Shown: positions 17,055 through 26,286 of the stretch, in pieces
Layout: every line of letters begins with the position of its first letter
Position numbering within the stretch: position 1 is the first letter of the stretch
NCBI GenBank assembly: GCA_945861965.1
Contig: CAMAWM010000002.1
Coordinates: 52,223 to 116,222, forward strand
Length of the DNA: 64,000 nucleotides
Direction of reading: 5' to 3'
From: Chitinophaga pinensis
GTDB lineage: Bacteria > Bacteroidota > Bacteroidia > UKL13-3
Translations under genes and position numbers: made by a program
Notes under the pieces: model-generated
Databases searched by the model: none
What the model was told of the DNA's origin: nothing
Seen by the model: only the letters and a program-made list of their open reading frames with translations

Positions 17055-19172
17055 TTGTTTTTCAAAAAAATTACATACCAAATTAATGTTGTTTTGTTTT
17101 TGGCAATATGCTTTTTTTCGAAACATTCATTTGCTCAAATTTCAGATAATCAAAAACAAGAAATCATTCAACAAATAATCGAACGTCTTGTTGAGAATAC
17201 TGAATCTGTCGCAGATTACACCGATTTGCAAGCGCAACTTCAATATTATTTTGAAAATAAAATCAATCTGAATAAAGCTACAAAAGAAGAATTTCAGAAT
17301 CTGATTTTTTTAAATCAATTTCAAATTCAAGCAATAGTTAATCATAAGCAAAAGCATGGAGATTTTATTAATGTGTACGAATTGCAAGCAATTGATGCAT
17401 TAGACGATGAAACCATTTACTTGTTGAAACATTTTGTATCGGTTGATGAAACAGATAGAAGTTTTCAACTTTCAGAATTAAAAGATTTTGAAAAAGGAGA
17501 GTTGATTTTTTTAAGTGATGTAGATTTGCAAACAAAACAAGGCTACAAATTAGATGAGCAAAAAGCAAATGGAAACGATGCTTATCTTGGTTCTCCTCAT
17601 CGCTATGTAATTCGATTTAGACAGGCACTTGGCAAACATATTGGTTTTGGATTTACTGGAGAAAAAGATGCGGGCGAGCAATTTTTTGCAGGAGCACAAT
17701 CTTCAGGTTTTGATTTTAATTCTGTTCATATACATGCTAAAAACATTGGAAAATTTAAATCAATTATCCTTGGTGATTATCAAGCAAATTTTGGTCAAGG
17801 ATTAACATTTGGAAGCGGAATGGCTTCGCGAAAATCTGCTTTTGTTATGAATGTAAATCGTTTTTACCAAAACATAAGACCATACGGAAGTGTCAATGAA
17901 AATGAGTTTTTGAGAGGAGCAGCATTTATTTTTGAAAGTAATAATTGGCAAATTACCGGATTCGTTTCTTATAAATATATAAATACAAATTATCGCGCTA
18001 ATGACACAACTTCAAATTTTACAAGCGATGCATTCACAGGATATGATTTGTCTGGATATCATAGAACAGATGAAGAAATAAAAAACAAAAACAATGTTCT
18101 TCAATCTATTTATGGACTACATCTAACTAAAACTTTCGAATTTTATAAACTAGGTTTTACAGCTTTGCAGAGCAATTACGACAAGAGTTTTTTAAAGGGA
18201 GATAATTTGTATCAGCAATATAATTTTAGCGGAAATTCCTTGTTTAATTTTGGTGCTGATTATAGTTTAAATCTTGGCAATGCTATGATAAACGGTGAGT
18301 TTTCATACAGTGATAACAATGCATTTGCAACATCACACAATATTATTATTCCATTGGATGAACGATTTGATTTTTGTTTATTGTATCGGAAATTCGATAA
18401 AAATTATCAAACTACATTCAACAATCCTTTTGCTGAAAATAGCGATGGGAGGAACGAAGAAGGAATTTATACTGCAATTATTTTCAAACCATTTCGCAGT
18501 CTAACATTCAACACGTATATTGATATTTATCGATCTCCTTGGTTAAGATATTTGGTAGATGCTCCTTCAAGTGGTTTTGATTTTTTAAATGAAATTCAAT
18601 ATGCGCCCAATAAAAAAGTGGTATCTTATTTTAGATTCAGACATGAAACAAAAGACCATAACCAAAGCGGAAATACAATAACTGCAAGCACTCAAGTAAG
18701 CCCTCAAACAAGACAACAATTTCGTTTTCACTTAAAATATAACATTAGCAGCTCGCTTTCAACGGAGAGTCGTTTTGAGAAAATTATCTATTCAACACAG
18801 GAATTTGATGGAACTAATCAAGTTCAAATTAATCAAAATGGAATTTTAATTTTTCAGGATTTGAATTTTAAAATACTTAAAAATAAACTAACAACAAGTT
18901 GCAGACTTGCCATCTTTGATATTGAAGATTACAATGCTCGTATTTATGCATTTGAAGATAATGTCCCTTATAGTTTTAGTGTGCCATTGTACCAAAATAG
19001 CGGCACTAGATATTATATAATGCTTCGCTATCATTTCACTAAAAATATGGATTTTTATTTACGATACAGCCAAACAACTTATTCAAATGTGAGTAGTATT
19101 TCAAGCGGATTAGAAATGATAAGTGGAAATAATTTACAAGATTTAAAGATGCAATTTCAATGGAAATTTTAA
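17055..19172 (+). CDS. Helix-hairpin-helix-containing outer-membrane beta-barrel protein
   Basis: The protein has 705 residues and starts at TTG 17055; no ATG in frame would keep the signal peptide (INVVLFLAICFF to SFAQ). Residues about 75-130 form ComEA-like helix-hairpin-helix units (KINLNKATKEEFQNL, then KHGDFINVYELQAI). The rest has the alternating aromatic/polar pattern of a beta-barrel and ends in a terminal aromatic residue (MQFQWKF), typical of outer-membrane proteins. This fusion of a DNA-binding-type motif with a barrel is a recognised but functionally uncharacterised Bacteroidota family; DNA uptake is an untested idea. Its TAA overlaps the hpt stop in a shared TTAA. Confidence 0.85.
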   Translation: MFFKKITYQINVVLFLAICFFSKHSFAQISDNQKQEIIQQIIERLVENTESVADYTDLQAQLQYYFENKINLNKATKEEFQNLIFLNQFQIQAIVNHKQKHGDFINVYELQAIDALDDETIYLLKHFVSVDETDRSFQLSELKDFEKGELIFLSDVDLQTKQGYKLDEQKANGNDAYLGSPHRYVIRFRQALGKHIGFGFTGEKDAGEQFFAGAQSSGFDFNSVHIHAKNIGKFKSIILGDYQANFGQGLTFGSGMASRKSAFVMNVNRFYQNIRPYGSVNENEFLRGAAFIFESNNWQITGFVSYKYINTNYRANDTTSNFTSDAFTGYDLSGYHRTDEEIKNKNNVLQSIYGLHLTKTFEFYKLGFTALQSNYDKSFLKGDNLYQQYNFSGNSLFNFGADYSLNLGNAMINGEFSYSDNNAFATSHNIIIPLDERFDFCLLYRKFDKNYQTTFNNPFAENSDGRNEEGIYTAIIFKPFRSLTFNTYIDIYRSPWLRYLVDAPSSGFDFLNEIQYAPNKKVVSYFRFRHETKDHNQSGNTITASTQVSPQTRQQFRFHLKYNISSSLSTESRFEKIIYSTQEFDGTNQVQINQNGILIFQDLNFKILKNKLTTSCRLAIFDIEDYNARIYAFEDNVPYSFSVPLYQNSGTRYYIMLRYHFTKNMDFYLRYSQTTYSNVSSISSGLEMISGNNLQDLKMQFQWKF

Positions 19173-19708
19173 GCTGAAAATTCTTTGTAAATAGCGTTTA
19201 AATTTCGTCCATGTCCATCGTAATCCATTCCGTACCCAACCAAAAATTTATTTCCAACTTCAAAACCGATATATTTTGAGCAAATGTTGACTTTTAAAGC
19301 ATCTGGTTTTGTTATAAAACTACAAATTTCAACCGATACTGGATTTTGTTTTTCAAATTCTTTAAGAATAAAATCAATTGTAATTCCTGTATCAATTATG
19401 TCTTCTAAAATTACCACATGTCGGCCTTCAATGTTTTCATTTAATCCAAAAAGTAAATTGATTTTACCTGTGCTTTCAAGGCCTTTGTAACTGGATACTT
19501 TTATGAAAGAAATTTCGCAAGGGAATTTAAACATGCGAAAAATATCAGATGCAAAAATGAACGCACCATTGAGAATGGATACAAATAGTGGGTTTTTATC
19601 AGCATATTTTTTTGAGATTTCAATTGCGAGTTCTGACACACGATTTTTTATTTTCTCTTCGTTAATTAGTATTTCAAATTGTTTGTCGTGTATTTTAATA
19701 AATTGCAT
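19169..19708 (-). CDS. hpt: Hypoxanthine phosphoribosyltransferase
   Basis: The protein has 179 residues. It salvages hypoxanthine (and usually guanine) to IMP/GMP with PRPP in the cytoplasm. The PRPP-binding loop VVILEDIIDTGITIDFI (about 96-112) is diagnostic. SILNGAFIFASDI in the N-terminal third, and FEVGNKFLVGYGMDYDGHGR near the C-terminus (a 20-residue block with the base-binding Val and the Asp-Tyr-Asp pattern), fit bacterial HPRTs. It is convergent with the upstream barrel protein gene and shares stop bases with it. Confidence 0.95.
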   Translation of the reverse strand: MQFIKIHDKQFEILINEEKIKNRVSELAIEISKKYADKNPLFVSILNGAFIFASDIFRMFKFPCEISFIKVSSYKGLESTGKINLLFGLNENIEGRHVVILEDIIDTGITIDFILKEFEKQNPVSVEICSFITKPDALKVNICSKYIGFEVGNKFLVGYGMDYDGHGRNLNAIYKEFSA

Positions 19709-19768
19709 GAGTAATAATTTTGAATCAAAAATAAAAGAATTTTAAAGTTTACAGCATATTTGTAAAAA

Positions 19769-20905
19769 TTGAATCAGCCTAAAAAAAATATTCTCGCTAT
19801 TGTTTCTTATCCTTTTTTGCCTGCTACAACTGGGGGTGAGATTTCTACATTGAATATTCTGAATTACATGGCAATTCCCCACAATGTTACTGTTTTTACA
19901 GTAGAGCCATACAATCAAAATTTTAAATCCGAATCGTTAAATTTCAAACTTATTGCGGGAATGAAGTTTAGTTTCTGGCGTTATTTAAATGTATTTATTG
20001 TTTTTAAATTACTCAGATTAATAAAATCAAAAAACATTGATCTGATTTTTTTTGATCAGCCATTTATGGGCTGGATGATGCCATTTTTGAAAGTATTCAG
20101 CAATAAAAAAATATTTCTTCGCAGCAACAACATCGAATACCTTAGGTTTAAAAGCATGGGCAAAATCTGGTGGAAACTTATGTATTGTTATGAAAAATTT
20201 ACTTATAGATCTGCTGATTTAGTAATTTTTGTAAGCGATGTTGATAGGCAAAAAGCAATTCTTGAATTTGGATTGAATGAACAAAAAACCTTCCTTACTC
20301 CTTACGGAATTGAATTGACTGAAATACCAATTAAAATTGAAGAAAGCAGAAAAAATATTGAAGAAAAGTATTCTATTAAATCCGATGAAATGATTTTACT
20401 TTTTTTTGCTACAATGAGTTATCAGCCAAATTACGAAGCTGTAGAATTTATTGCGGAAAAAATTTATCCGATTCTGAAAACTCAATCTGCATTTGATTTT
20501 AAAATTCTGATTTGCGGAAAAAATTTACCTGAATTTGTTAAACAAAAAATTAGCAACAAATCTGAAATTGTTTATTGCGGATTTGTGGATGATATTAATA
20601 CTTATATCGATGCTTGTGATGTAATGATAAATCCAATTTTGAGTGGGGGAGGCGTGAAAACAAAAGCAATTGACACACTTGCAAGAAACAAAATTGTAAT
20701 TTCAACTACTACAGGTGCCGAAGGCATTGATCCAACTATTTGCGGTTCAAAGTTAGTTGTAATGCCCGATTTAGATTGGCAAGCATTTGTTGAATCAATT
20801 ATTGAAAACAGAAACAAAAACGAAAAAATTCCGGAATCGTTTTATGAAACCTATTCATGGACAAACATTATCAAAAAGCTTACTATTCAATTACAAAAAC
20901 TGTAA
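19769..20905 (+). CDS. Glycosyltransferase, GT4-like
   Basis: The protein has 378 residues, with a TTG start at 19769 that places the first beta strand (KKNILAIVSYPFLPATTGGE) correctly. The N-terminal nucleotide-fold half contains RSNNIEYLRF. The C-terminal half has LLFFATMSYQPNYEAVEF and the donor-site region GGGVKTKAIDTLARNK followed by TTTGAEGI, as in GT-B retaining enzymes of family 4. It probably transfers a sugar from a nucleotide-sugar in the cytoplasm to an envelope glycan; donor and acceptor are unknown. Its TAA overlaps the next gene's ATG by one base (TAATG). Confidence 0.85.
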   Translation: MNQPKKNILAIVSYPFLPATTGGEISTLNILNYMAIPHNVTVFTVEPYNQNFKSESLNFKLIAGMKFSFWRYLNVFIVFKLLRLIKSKNIDLIFFDQPFMGWMMPFLKVFSNKKIFLRSNNIEYLRFKSMGKIWWKLMYCYEKFTYRSADLVIFVSDVDRQKAILEFGLNEQKTFLTPYGIELTEIPIKIEESRKNIEEKYSIKSDEMILLFFATMSYQPNYEAVEFIAEKIYPILKTQSAFDFKILICGKNLPEFVKQKISNKSEIVYCGFVDDINTYIDACDVMINPILSGGGVKTKAIDTLARNKIVISTTTGAEGIDPTICGSKLVVMPDLDWQAFVESIIENRNKNEKIPESFYETYSWTNIIKKLTIQLQKL

Positions 20906-21969
20906 TGAAAAAAAGAAAGATTTTGAAATTATTTTCGTTTATAGTGATTTTATTTTTCGCTTTTAATACTAATGCTCAAATTAAAATTGAAGTAATTGAT
21001 ACCAATTCTTTTCTATTAGGCGAAGGAGTTGTGTTGAATAAAACTTCGTTTAGAGGATTGAGTGTTGTAGATGATTTGACAATTTGGATAAGTGGTAGCA
21101 AAGGAACATTTGCGATAAGTAAAGATGGAGGAAAAAGTTTCTTCTTTAAACAAATTAAAGGATACGAAAAGTCTGATTTTAGAGATATTGAAGCATTTGA
21201 CGACAAACGCGCAATACTTATGAGCAGCGGAATTCCTGCATATATTTTAAAAACCAATGATGGTGGGAATACATGGAATGAAGTTTTTAAAGATACTCGT
21301 CCCGAAATGTTTTTAGATGCAATGGATTTTTGGGATGAAAATAGAGGTGTAATTGTTGGTGATCCGATTAATAATCATTTTGTATTGCTTGAAACAAAAA
21401 ATGCAGGAAAAGATTGGAAATTATTGGATACTATAATTTCACCAACTTCAATGGATAGCGAAGCGGTATTTGCAGCAAGCGGTACAAGTTTAAGATGTTG
21501 GAATAAAAACGATTTTATTTTTGTAACAGGAGGAAAAAATTGCAGAGCAATAATTAGAATGAATGAAAATTTAGTGTATGAAAACTTAAATATTCATCAT
21601 GGAAAATCATCTCAGGGTGCATTTTCAATTGCAATTGATGACAGTATGGGATTTATTGCTGTTGGCGGAGATTATTTGTGCGATAGTTGTATAAACAAAA
21701 ATTCTATTTTGGTTCATTCAGCGTATTTGTTAAATGTTCTACTTAATAAAGATTCTACAGAAGTTTCTGGATATAAATCTTGCGTTGAAATAATTAATCC
21801 GTTTAATTTTCTTTCGATTTCGTGTGGAACTAAAGGTGTGGATGTATTACAAAATTTTAAATGGATGAAAATTTCTGACGAATCTTTTAATGTAGTTCGA
21901 AAAGCAAAAAGAGGAAAATCTGTTTTTATGGCTGGCGCAAAAGGGAAAATTGCAAAATTAATTTACTGA
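20905..21969 (+). CDS. Secreted Ycf48-like beta-propeller protein
   Basis: I place the start at the ATG 20905, which overlaps the preceding stop (TAATG) and gives a signal peptide (MKKRKILKLF to TNAQ); an earlier in-frame ATG lies inside the glycosyltransferase gene. The protein has about 354 residues. BNR/Ycf48-like blades are seen in SKDGGKSFFF, KTNDGGNTWNEVF and TKNAGKDWKLLD, with intervening RGVIVGDP. Such propellers in Bacteroidota are often loosely labelled oxidoreductases, but I see no cofactor site. It is translationally coupled to the glycosyltransferase. Function unknown. Confidence 0.8.
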   Translation: MKKRKILKLFSFIVILFFAFNTNAQIKIEVIDTNSFLLGEGVVLNKTSFRGLSVVDDLTIWISGSKGTFAISKDGGKSFFFKQIKGYEKSDFRDIEAFDDKRAILMSSGIPAYILKTNDGGNTWNEVFKDTRPEMFLDAMDFWDENRGVIVGDPINNHFVLLETKNAGKDWKLLDTIISPTSMDSEAVFAASGTSLRCWNKNDFIFVTGGKNCRAIIRMNENLVYENLNIHHGKSSQGAFSIAIDDSMGFIAVGGDYLCDSCINKNSILVHSAYLLNVLLNKDSTEVSGYKSCVEIINPFNFLSISCGTKGVDVLQNFKWMKISDESFNVVRKAKRGKSVFMAGAKGKIAKLIY

Positions 21970-21975
21970 ATTTAT

Positions 21976-22416
21976 TTAAAAAGGCAAATCATCTGTGCCT
22001 GAAACATCATGAATGTTTGGCTTAGTTTCTTCAGGATTTATAGTTTTTTCTGATGTTTTGTTTTCAGTTTCAGTGTTCTCATTACTTGGTTTATTTCCAA
22101 GCATTGTAAAATTTTGTACGCGTACTTTTATTTTCGTTCGGTCAATTCCTTCTTTATCTTTCCAATTTTCGGTTCTGAGTTTTCCTTCCACATAAATTTG
22201 TGTTCCCTTGTGAAAATATTTCTCAGCTAGTTTCGCTTGATCGTCCCACATTTCAATATTAAACCACTCTGTTTGTTTATGTTTCTCACCGTTTTTATCC
22301 ACATAGATTTCGTTTGTTGCCAAACTAAAATTTGCGACTACTCGGTTATTATCCAAATAGCGGATTTCAGGCTCTTTTCCCAAATTACCAATTAAAATTA
22401 CTTTGTTTACTGACAT
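21976..22416 (-). CDS. ssb: Single-stranded DNA-binding protein
   Basis: The protein has 146 residues. The OB fold is evident from VNKVILIGNLGKEPEIRYL at the N-terminus, FSLATNE, WFNIEMWDDQAKLAEKY and GTQIYVEGKLRTENWKD. A polar linker leads to the conserved acidic tail DDLPF, which recruits replication and repair partners. It is a normal-length SSB, convergent with the propeller gene with a 6-bp gap. Confidence 0.95.
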   Translation of the reverse strand: MSVNKVILIGNLGKEPEIRYLDNNRVVANFSLATNEIYVDKNGEKHKQTEWFNIEMWDDQAKLAEKYFHKGTQIYVEGKLRTENWKDKEGIDRTKIKVRVQNFTMLGNKPSNENTETENKTSEKTINPEETKPNIHDVSGTDDLPF

Positions 22417-22455
22417 GAGGATTATTGTTTTTAGAATTAAATGAGTCGTTTTAAT

Positions 22456-24885
22456 TTAAAAATTACATCTGATTTGAGCAATAAAAGTTCTTGCAGGATC
22501 TAATTTTCCTGGCCTTGTGGCATATTCGCGATTGGTAACATTGTTAACCAAAAACCCAAAAGTTACATTTTTATTTGGATGAAAAGCAAATCGGATGTTG
22601 TGAACCAAATCTGCATTTCCTGCTCGATTAAAGAAATCTTTTACTCCAGGAAGTATCATCACAAATTCATCAACCTTTTCATATATTGAATAGTAAAACA
22701 GGGTGTAACCTAAACTGTATTTTCTATAAGTTAATTCAAGGTCGAATTTTCCTAATCTACGGTTTCTATACGACATTAAATTTTGATAAAGCGAACTCGA
22801 GTTTGAAATTTTTGCGACTCCTAAACTCTCTAAAAAAGCGTTGCAATAATTTCCTTCATCTAACATAGATGTTGAGCGTTGAAAGTATGACCACGAATTG
22901 TTTGTTTTGTCATAAGAGCTGTCCGAAACCGTTATCAGCATTGGCAATGAGTAAGTATATCCCATGATTGTTCTTATCATTATATCGCCAATTTTTCCTT
23001 CTCCGGTTAATGAAATTTCAAATCCTGCAATTCGTGTATTCCCAATATTTATTCCTTTAAAACCAATAAGTCCATTTGTAATTATTGGTGGAAAAACCGA
23101 GGTATCTATTTGTGCAGGTATCCATTGATCAAATTTAAATTCAATCATCTTTTCATATTGTTGAACAAAAAATGCCATATCGGCTGAGGCAACAAAATTT
23201 GCAATTTTAAATCCTTGTTGAATGCCAATTTCTGATGTCCATCCTTTTTCAGGAATTAACGTTGGATTTGGAATTATGTTTATTAACGAAACATTGTCTT
23301 GAGTATATTTTTCGGCAATTGTAGGGTTACGGTATCCTTCAGAATAATTAAACCGTAAAAAAGTTTTTTCGGCTGCAGCATAATTAAAGCCAATGCGTTT
23401 TAGCAATCCTGTATTAGTAGCAATTTTGTCAACTGCAAACGATTCATAACGAGCCCCCAAAATAAAATTAAACTTATCTAAAGTTAATTCTAATTGCGAA
23501 TATCCCGCAATTGAACCACCGCCAAATCTGCCTTTGTAATAAATTCCATGTGCCCAAAGCATGGATGCATAAATTCCGGAATTGGTAGAAAAGTATTTGT
23601 TGATTATAGCGCGATTATTATAATCCATCGTATACAAATTGGCTGTCGCTGTGTTTAAAAGCGGAAATCTTTTTTTGTCGATTATTTTTTCAATTTGATA
23701 AAATCTGAATTTTAAATCGTGTGTAAAAATTCCGTGTTTGTAATCAATATGCGGATCAATACTTGTAATTCTAAGTACATCGTCAATTGGTTTCGAGGCA
23801 TTAAATTGTTTCAAGGATCCGGTATCCGCATCAGCCCATAAAAAAAATCTTCCATTTCGTTCAAACATCACATTCGCATTCAGCCCAAAAGTAAGATTTG
23901 GAATGCTTGTAGGTCGATAGCGTGTTTTTATATACATGCGCGCAATAAAATCATCGGCAAATTGTAGATGACTTCTGGTAGCGCTAAGATTTCCACTAAG
24001 CACTAAATCAAATTTTCCGAAAGTTTGCTTATGACTAAATAAAATTCCATTGTTAAACGGTCTGGTTGATGCTTCCCACCAATTAATGTAACCCCTTTCA
24101 AAGTTTTGCATGACGCCTTGATAGGATTGAATTTTTGTTTGAGGTTTTTTGCCTGGCCATCCCGTTCTAACATTAATCGTTCCGTTCAAAGCAGATGAGC
24201 CATACAATACAGATGCTGATCCTTTAATTACTTCAATTTGTTCGGCCGCCTCAATGGGTAAAAATTTCCATTGTACATCGCCAACATCTGCACCTAACAA
24301 AGGCATATCATCAAGCAACACCGCAACACGACTTCCGGTATTGTAACTATATCCAGCACCTCCTCGTATGGTAGCTTGGCCATCTACAACTTGTACGCCT
24401 GGCAAACGATTGACAACCTGTGATAAATCGGTTGAATTTGTGCTTTCAATTAAATAAGGTTTGATGATATTAATTGAAGTTATTTCGCGCGAAACTCTTT
24501 TGTTTTCGCGGCTTCCGGATACTACAAATTGCTCAAGAGTATTTTCAAAGGGTTCAAGTTCTATTTTAAGATTCTTAATTCCTGCATCTTCGTGTTCAAA
24601 ATTAATTTCAAACAATCTGTAACCTACTCGATTAACTTTTAATGTATGCTTTCCGGGGTTTGTTTTGAATCTAAAAAAGCCATTGCTATCCGTTGTTAAC
24701 GAAATCTTTTTGTTAAGTGTGACTACAGTAAACTCTAAGTTTTGCTCTGTAACCAAATCACTAACTCTGCCTTGAATAATCAAATTTTGAGATTGGACAT
24801 TCTTAAATAACCCTAAAAAGGAGACAAAAACGACTAAAACGACCCTTAAAGTAGATTTATTTTTTAATAATTTTAGTACTGACAT
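22456..24885 (-). CDS. TonB-dependent receptor with carboxypeptidase-like N-terminal domain
   Basis: The protein has 809 residues. A signal peptide is followed by a beta-sandwich regulatory domain (about 36-115, IIQGRVSDLVTEQNLEF), then the plug (VNRLPGVQVVDGQATIRGG and EQIEVIKGSASVLYGSSALN) and a long beta-barrel ending in TFIAQIRCNF with a terminal aromatic. It uses TonB/ExbBD energy to import a large or scarce ligand across the outer membrane. The regulatory domain plus plug without a SusD partner points away from glycans and towards a siderophore, cobalamin, metal or peptide ligand, which cannot be decided here. It is divergent from the PID-CTERM-like gene across a 324-bp AT-rich gap. Confidence 0.92.
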   Translation of the reverse strand: MSVLKLLKNKSTLRVVLVVFVSFLGLFKNVQSQNLIIQGRVSDLVTEQNLEFTVVTLNKKISLTTDSNGFFRFKTNPGKHTLKVNRVGYRLFEINFEHEDAGIKNLKIELEPFENTLEQFVVSGSRENKRVSREITSINIIKPYLIESTNSTDLSQVVNRLPGVQVVDGQATIRGGAGYSYNTGSRVAVLLDDMPLLGADVGDVQWKFLPIEAAEQIEVIKGSASVLYGSSALNGTINVRTGWPGKKPQTKIQSYQGVMQNFERGYINWWEASTRPFNNGILFSHKQTFGKFDLVLSGNLSATRSHLQFADDFIARMYIKTRYRPTSIPNLTFGLNANVMFERNGRFFLWADADTGSLKQFNASKPIDDVLRITSIDPHIDYKHGIFTHDLKFRFYQIEKIIDKKRFPLLNTATANLYTMDYNNRAIINKYFSTNSGIYASMLWAHGIYYKGRFGGGSIAGYSQLELTLDKFNFILGARYESFAVDKIATNTGLLKRIGFNYAAAEKTFLRFNYSEGYRNPTIAEKYTQDNVSLINIIPNPTLIPEKGWTSEIGIQQGFKIANFVASADMAFFVQQYEKMIEFKFDQWIPAQIDTSVFPPIITNGLIGFKGINIGNTRIAGFEISLTGEGKIGDIMIRTIMGYTYSLPMLITVSDSSYDKTNNSWSYFQRSTSMLDEGNYCNAFLESLGVAKISNSSSLYQNLMSYRNRRLGKFDLELTYRKYSLGYTLFYYSIYEKVDEFVMILPGVKDFFNRAGNADLVHNIRFAFHPNKNVTFGFLVNNVTNREYATRPGKLDPARTFIAQIRCNF

Positions 24886-25209
24886 TTTCTATGATTATAC
24901 TGATACAATTGTACACAATTTTTTTTAAGCATTTTCAATTTTCAATTTATTTATTCAGTTAAAATATTTTTACTTAAAATGCTTGTTTCTTATGACTAAT
25001 TATGTATTTTAGTTTTTGTTAAGTCTTATTTAACAATTTAATAGGATGACGTTTTTTCTTATAATTAACCATTTAAATTTGAATAAATTGCATTGTTCAA
25101 TGAAGCACTTTTTTTCTTAAAATTCAGTTAAATTTTAAGAAAAAACTAAAAAAAAGTTTGTTTTTATGAAAACTAGTATACTTTTGTACTACTTAAAAAT
25201 TAATATTTA
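24886..25209. other. AT-rich 324-bp divergent intergenic region
   Basis: This is the longest stretch without coding sequence. It is very AT-rich, with homopolymer A and T runs, and holds no open frame I would call a gene. It should carry the promoters of both divergent neighbours; the rightward one is recognisable at 25157-25186. I found no convincing riboswitch or tRNA fold by eye. Confidence 0.6.
25157..25186 (+). promoter_or_regulatory. Candidate Bacteroidota promoter for the PID-CTERM-like gene
   Basis: TTTG (25157-25160), an 18-nt spacer and TACTTTTG (25179-25186) match the -33 TTTG and -7 TAnnTTTG consensus exactly. The start codon is 24 nt downstream. It is the best promoter match in the window. 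Confidence 0.65.
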
Positions 25210-25434
25210 ATGCCTACTCCGATGAAAAATTATTATTATGCTATAGCAACCCTTGTATTTGTTTTGGGTGTGCTTACCGTTGTAACTGCCCAACCTGTTT
25301 TTGGCGATGACCCAGTTGATGCTCCTATAGACGGGGGCATAAGTATTTTAGTTGGAGCAGGAATTGCTTATGGTGCAAAGAAACTTAACGACAGAAAGAA
25401 AAAACAAAATAATAAGGATAACAACAACAACTAA
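25210..25434 (+). CDS. Small PID-CTERM-like membrane protein
   Basis: The protein has 74 residues. After a hydrophobic N-terminal segment (about 8-28, a signal peptide or TM ending TAQP) come an acidic linker, the motif PIDGG, a short hydrophobic helix (ISILVGAGIAYGA) and a strongly basic tail (KKLNDRKKKQNN). This motif-helix-basic layout is that of the PID-CTERM putative sorting domain of Bacteroidota. The protein is almost entirely the sorting tail, with no cargo domain. A second in-frame ATG at 25222 could be the true start. It has its own promoter and terminator, so it is probably expressed alone and well. Function unknown. Confidence 0.75.
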   Translation: MPTPMKNYYYAIATLVFVLGVLTVVTAQPVFGDDPVDAPIDGGISILVGAGIAYGAKKLNDRKKKQNNKDNNNN

Positions 25435-25457
25435 AAAATTTACTACAAACACATTAC

Positions 25458-25491
25458 AAAAGCTATCTCATTTAAATTTGAGGTAGCTTTT
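25458..25491 (+). terminator. Rho-independent terminator after the PID-CTERM-like gene
   Basis: The arms AAAAGCTATCTCA (25458-25470) and TGAGGTAGCTTTT (25479-25491) pair over 13 bp with one G-T pair and enclose an 8-nt loop. The T-rich 3' arm acts as the tract. It lies 23 nt after the stop. Confidence 0.8.
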
Positions 25492-25512
25492 GATATTTAA
25501 AAGCAATACAAA

Positions 25513-26268
25513 TTGGCAACAAAACTCTTCAAATTACATTTAATTGTGTTGTTATCTGTATTGGTATCAGATGTTTTTTCGCAAGACACTAAAAGTAATA
25601 AGTTTTACATTAAAGGATACGTTTTTGGTTCGGATAGTTTAAATCCCATTCCGCTTGCCAATATTTCAAACACAAACAAAGGATTGCGGTATATAAGCAA
25701 TCGGTATGGCGCATTTAGAATTCAGGTGAATGAAGATGACACTTTGGAGTTTTCGGTGCTCGGATATCAAATTTACACATTGCCTGTTGCGCAATACAAA
25801 GATTTTACAGAACAAAATCCACCATTAAGAATTAAGTTGAGATCAAACGTAATTAAACTTAAAGAAATAAATATTTCGGCAAATAAACGAAAGCAGGATT
25901 CATTGGCAAGGCAAGCTGCAAAAAGGCTTAGGACGGATCCATTATTAAATAATAATTATACATCGTGGTCAATTTATAACGCTTCGCAAGGAGGTGTTTT
26001 GTCATCAATTTTGGCAGGTGGAAATAAAAAAATGATGGAATATGAGAAATTGCAAAGACTATTGGAATTATACCATGAGCAACAAGAAGTAGATAAACGC
26101 TACAACATTGATTTGGTAAAACGAGCAACTGGATTAGATGAAGAAAGAGCGAAAAAATTTATGAAGTTTTGTAATCTTCCAAGTTATTTTATTCTCAATT
26201 CAAACGATTACGATGTTGTGTTAGCAATCAAAAACTGTTACAAAGATTTTCAGAGAGTCAGAAGGTAA
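25513..26268 (+). CDS. Secreted protein with carboxypeptidase-like regulatory domain
   Basis: The protein has 251 residues and a TTG start at 25513, required to keep the signal peptide (LIVLLSVLVSDVFSQ). Residues about 30-120 are a CarboxypepD_reg-like beta-sandwich (IKGYVFGSDSLNPIPLANIS, then NRYGAFRIQVNEDDTLEFS). The C-terminal half is charged and helical (QQEVDKRYNIDLVKRATGL, then FCNLPSYFILNSNDYDVV), a combination I recall from uncharacterised Bacteroidota envelope proteins. It has no barrel and no T9SS tail. It begins 21 nt after the hairpin of the upstream terminator. Function unknown. Confidence 0.75.
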   Translation: MATKLFKLHLIVLLSVLVSDVFSQDTKSNKFYIKGYVFGSDSLNPIPLANISNTNKGLRYISNRYGAFRIQVNEDDTLEFSVLGYQIYTLPVAQYKDFTEQNPPLRIKLRSNVIKLKEINISANKRKQDSLARQAAKRLRTDPLLNNNYTSWSIYNASQGGVLSSILAGGNKKMMEYEKLQRLLELYHEQQEVDKRYNIDLVKRATGLDEERAKKFMKFCNLPSYFILNSNDYDVVLAIKNCYKDFQRVRR

Positions 26269-26286
26269 CAGAAGGATTTTAGCGTG

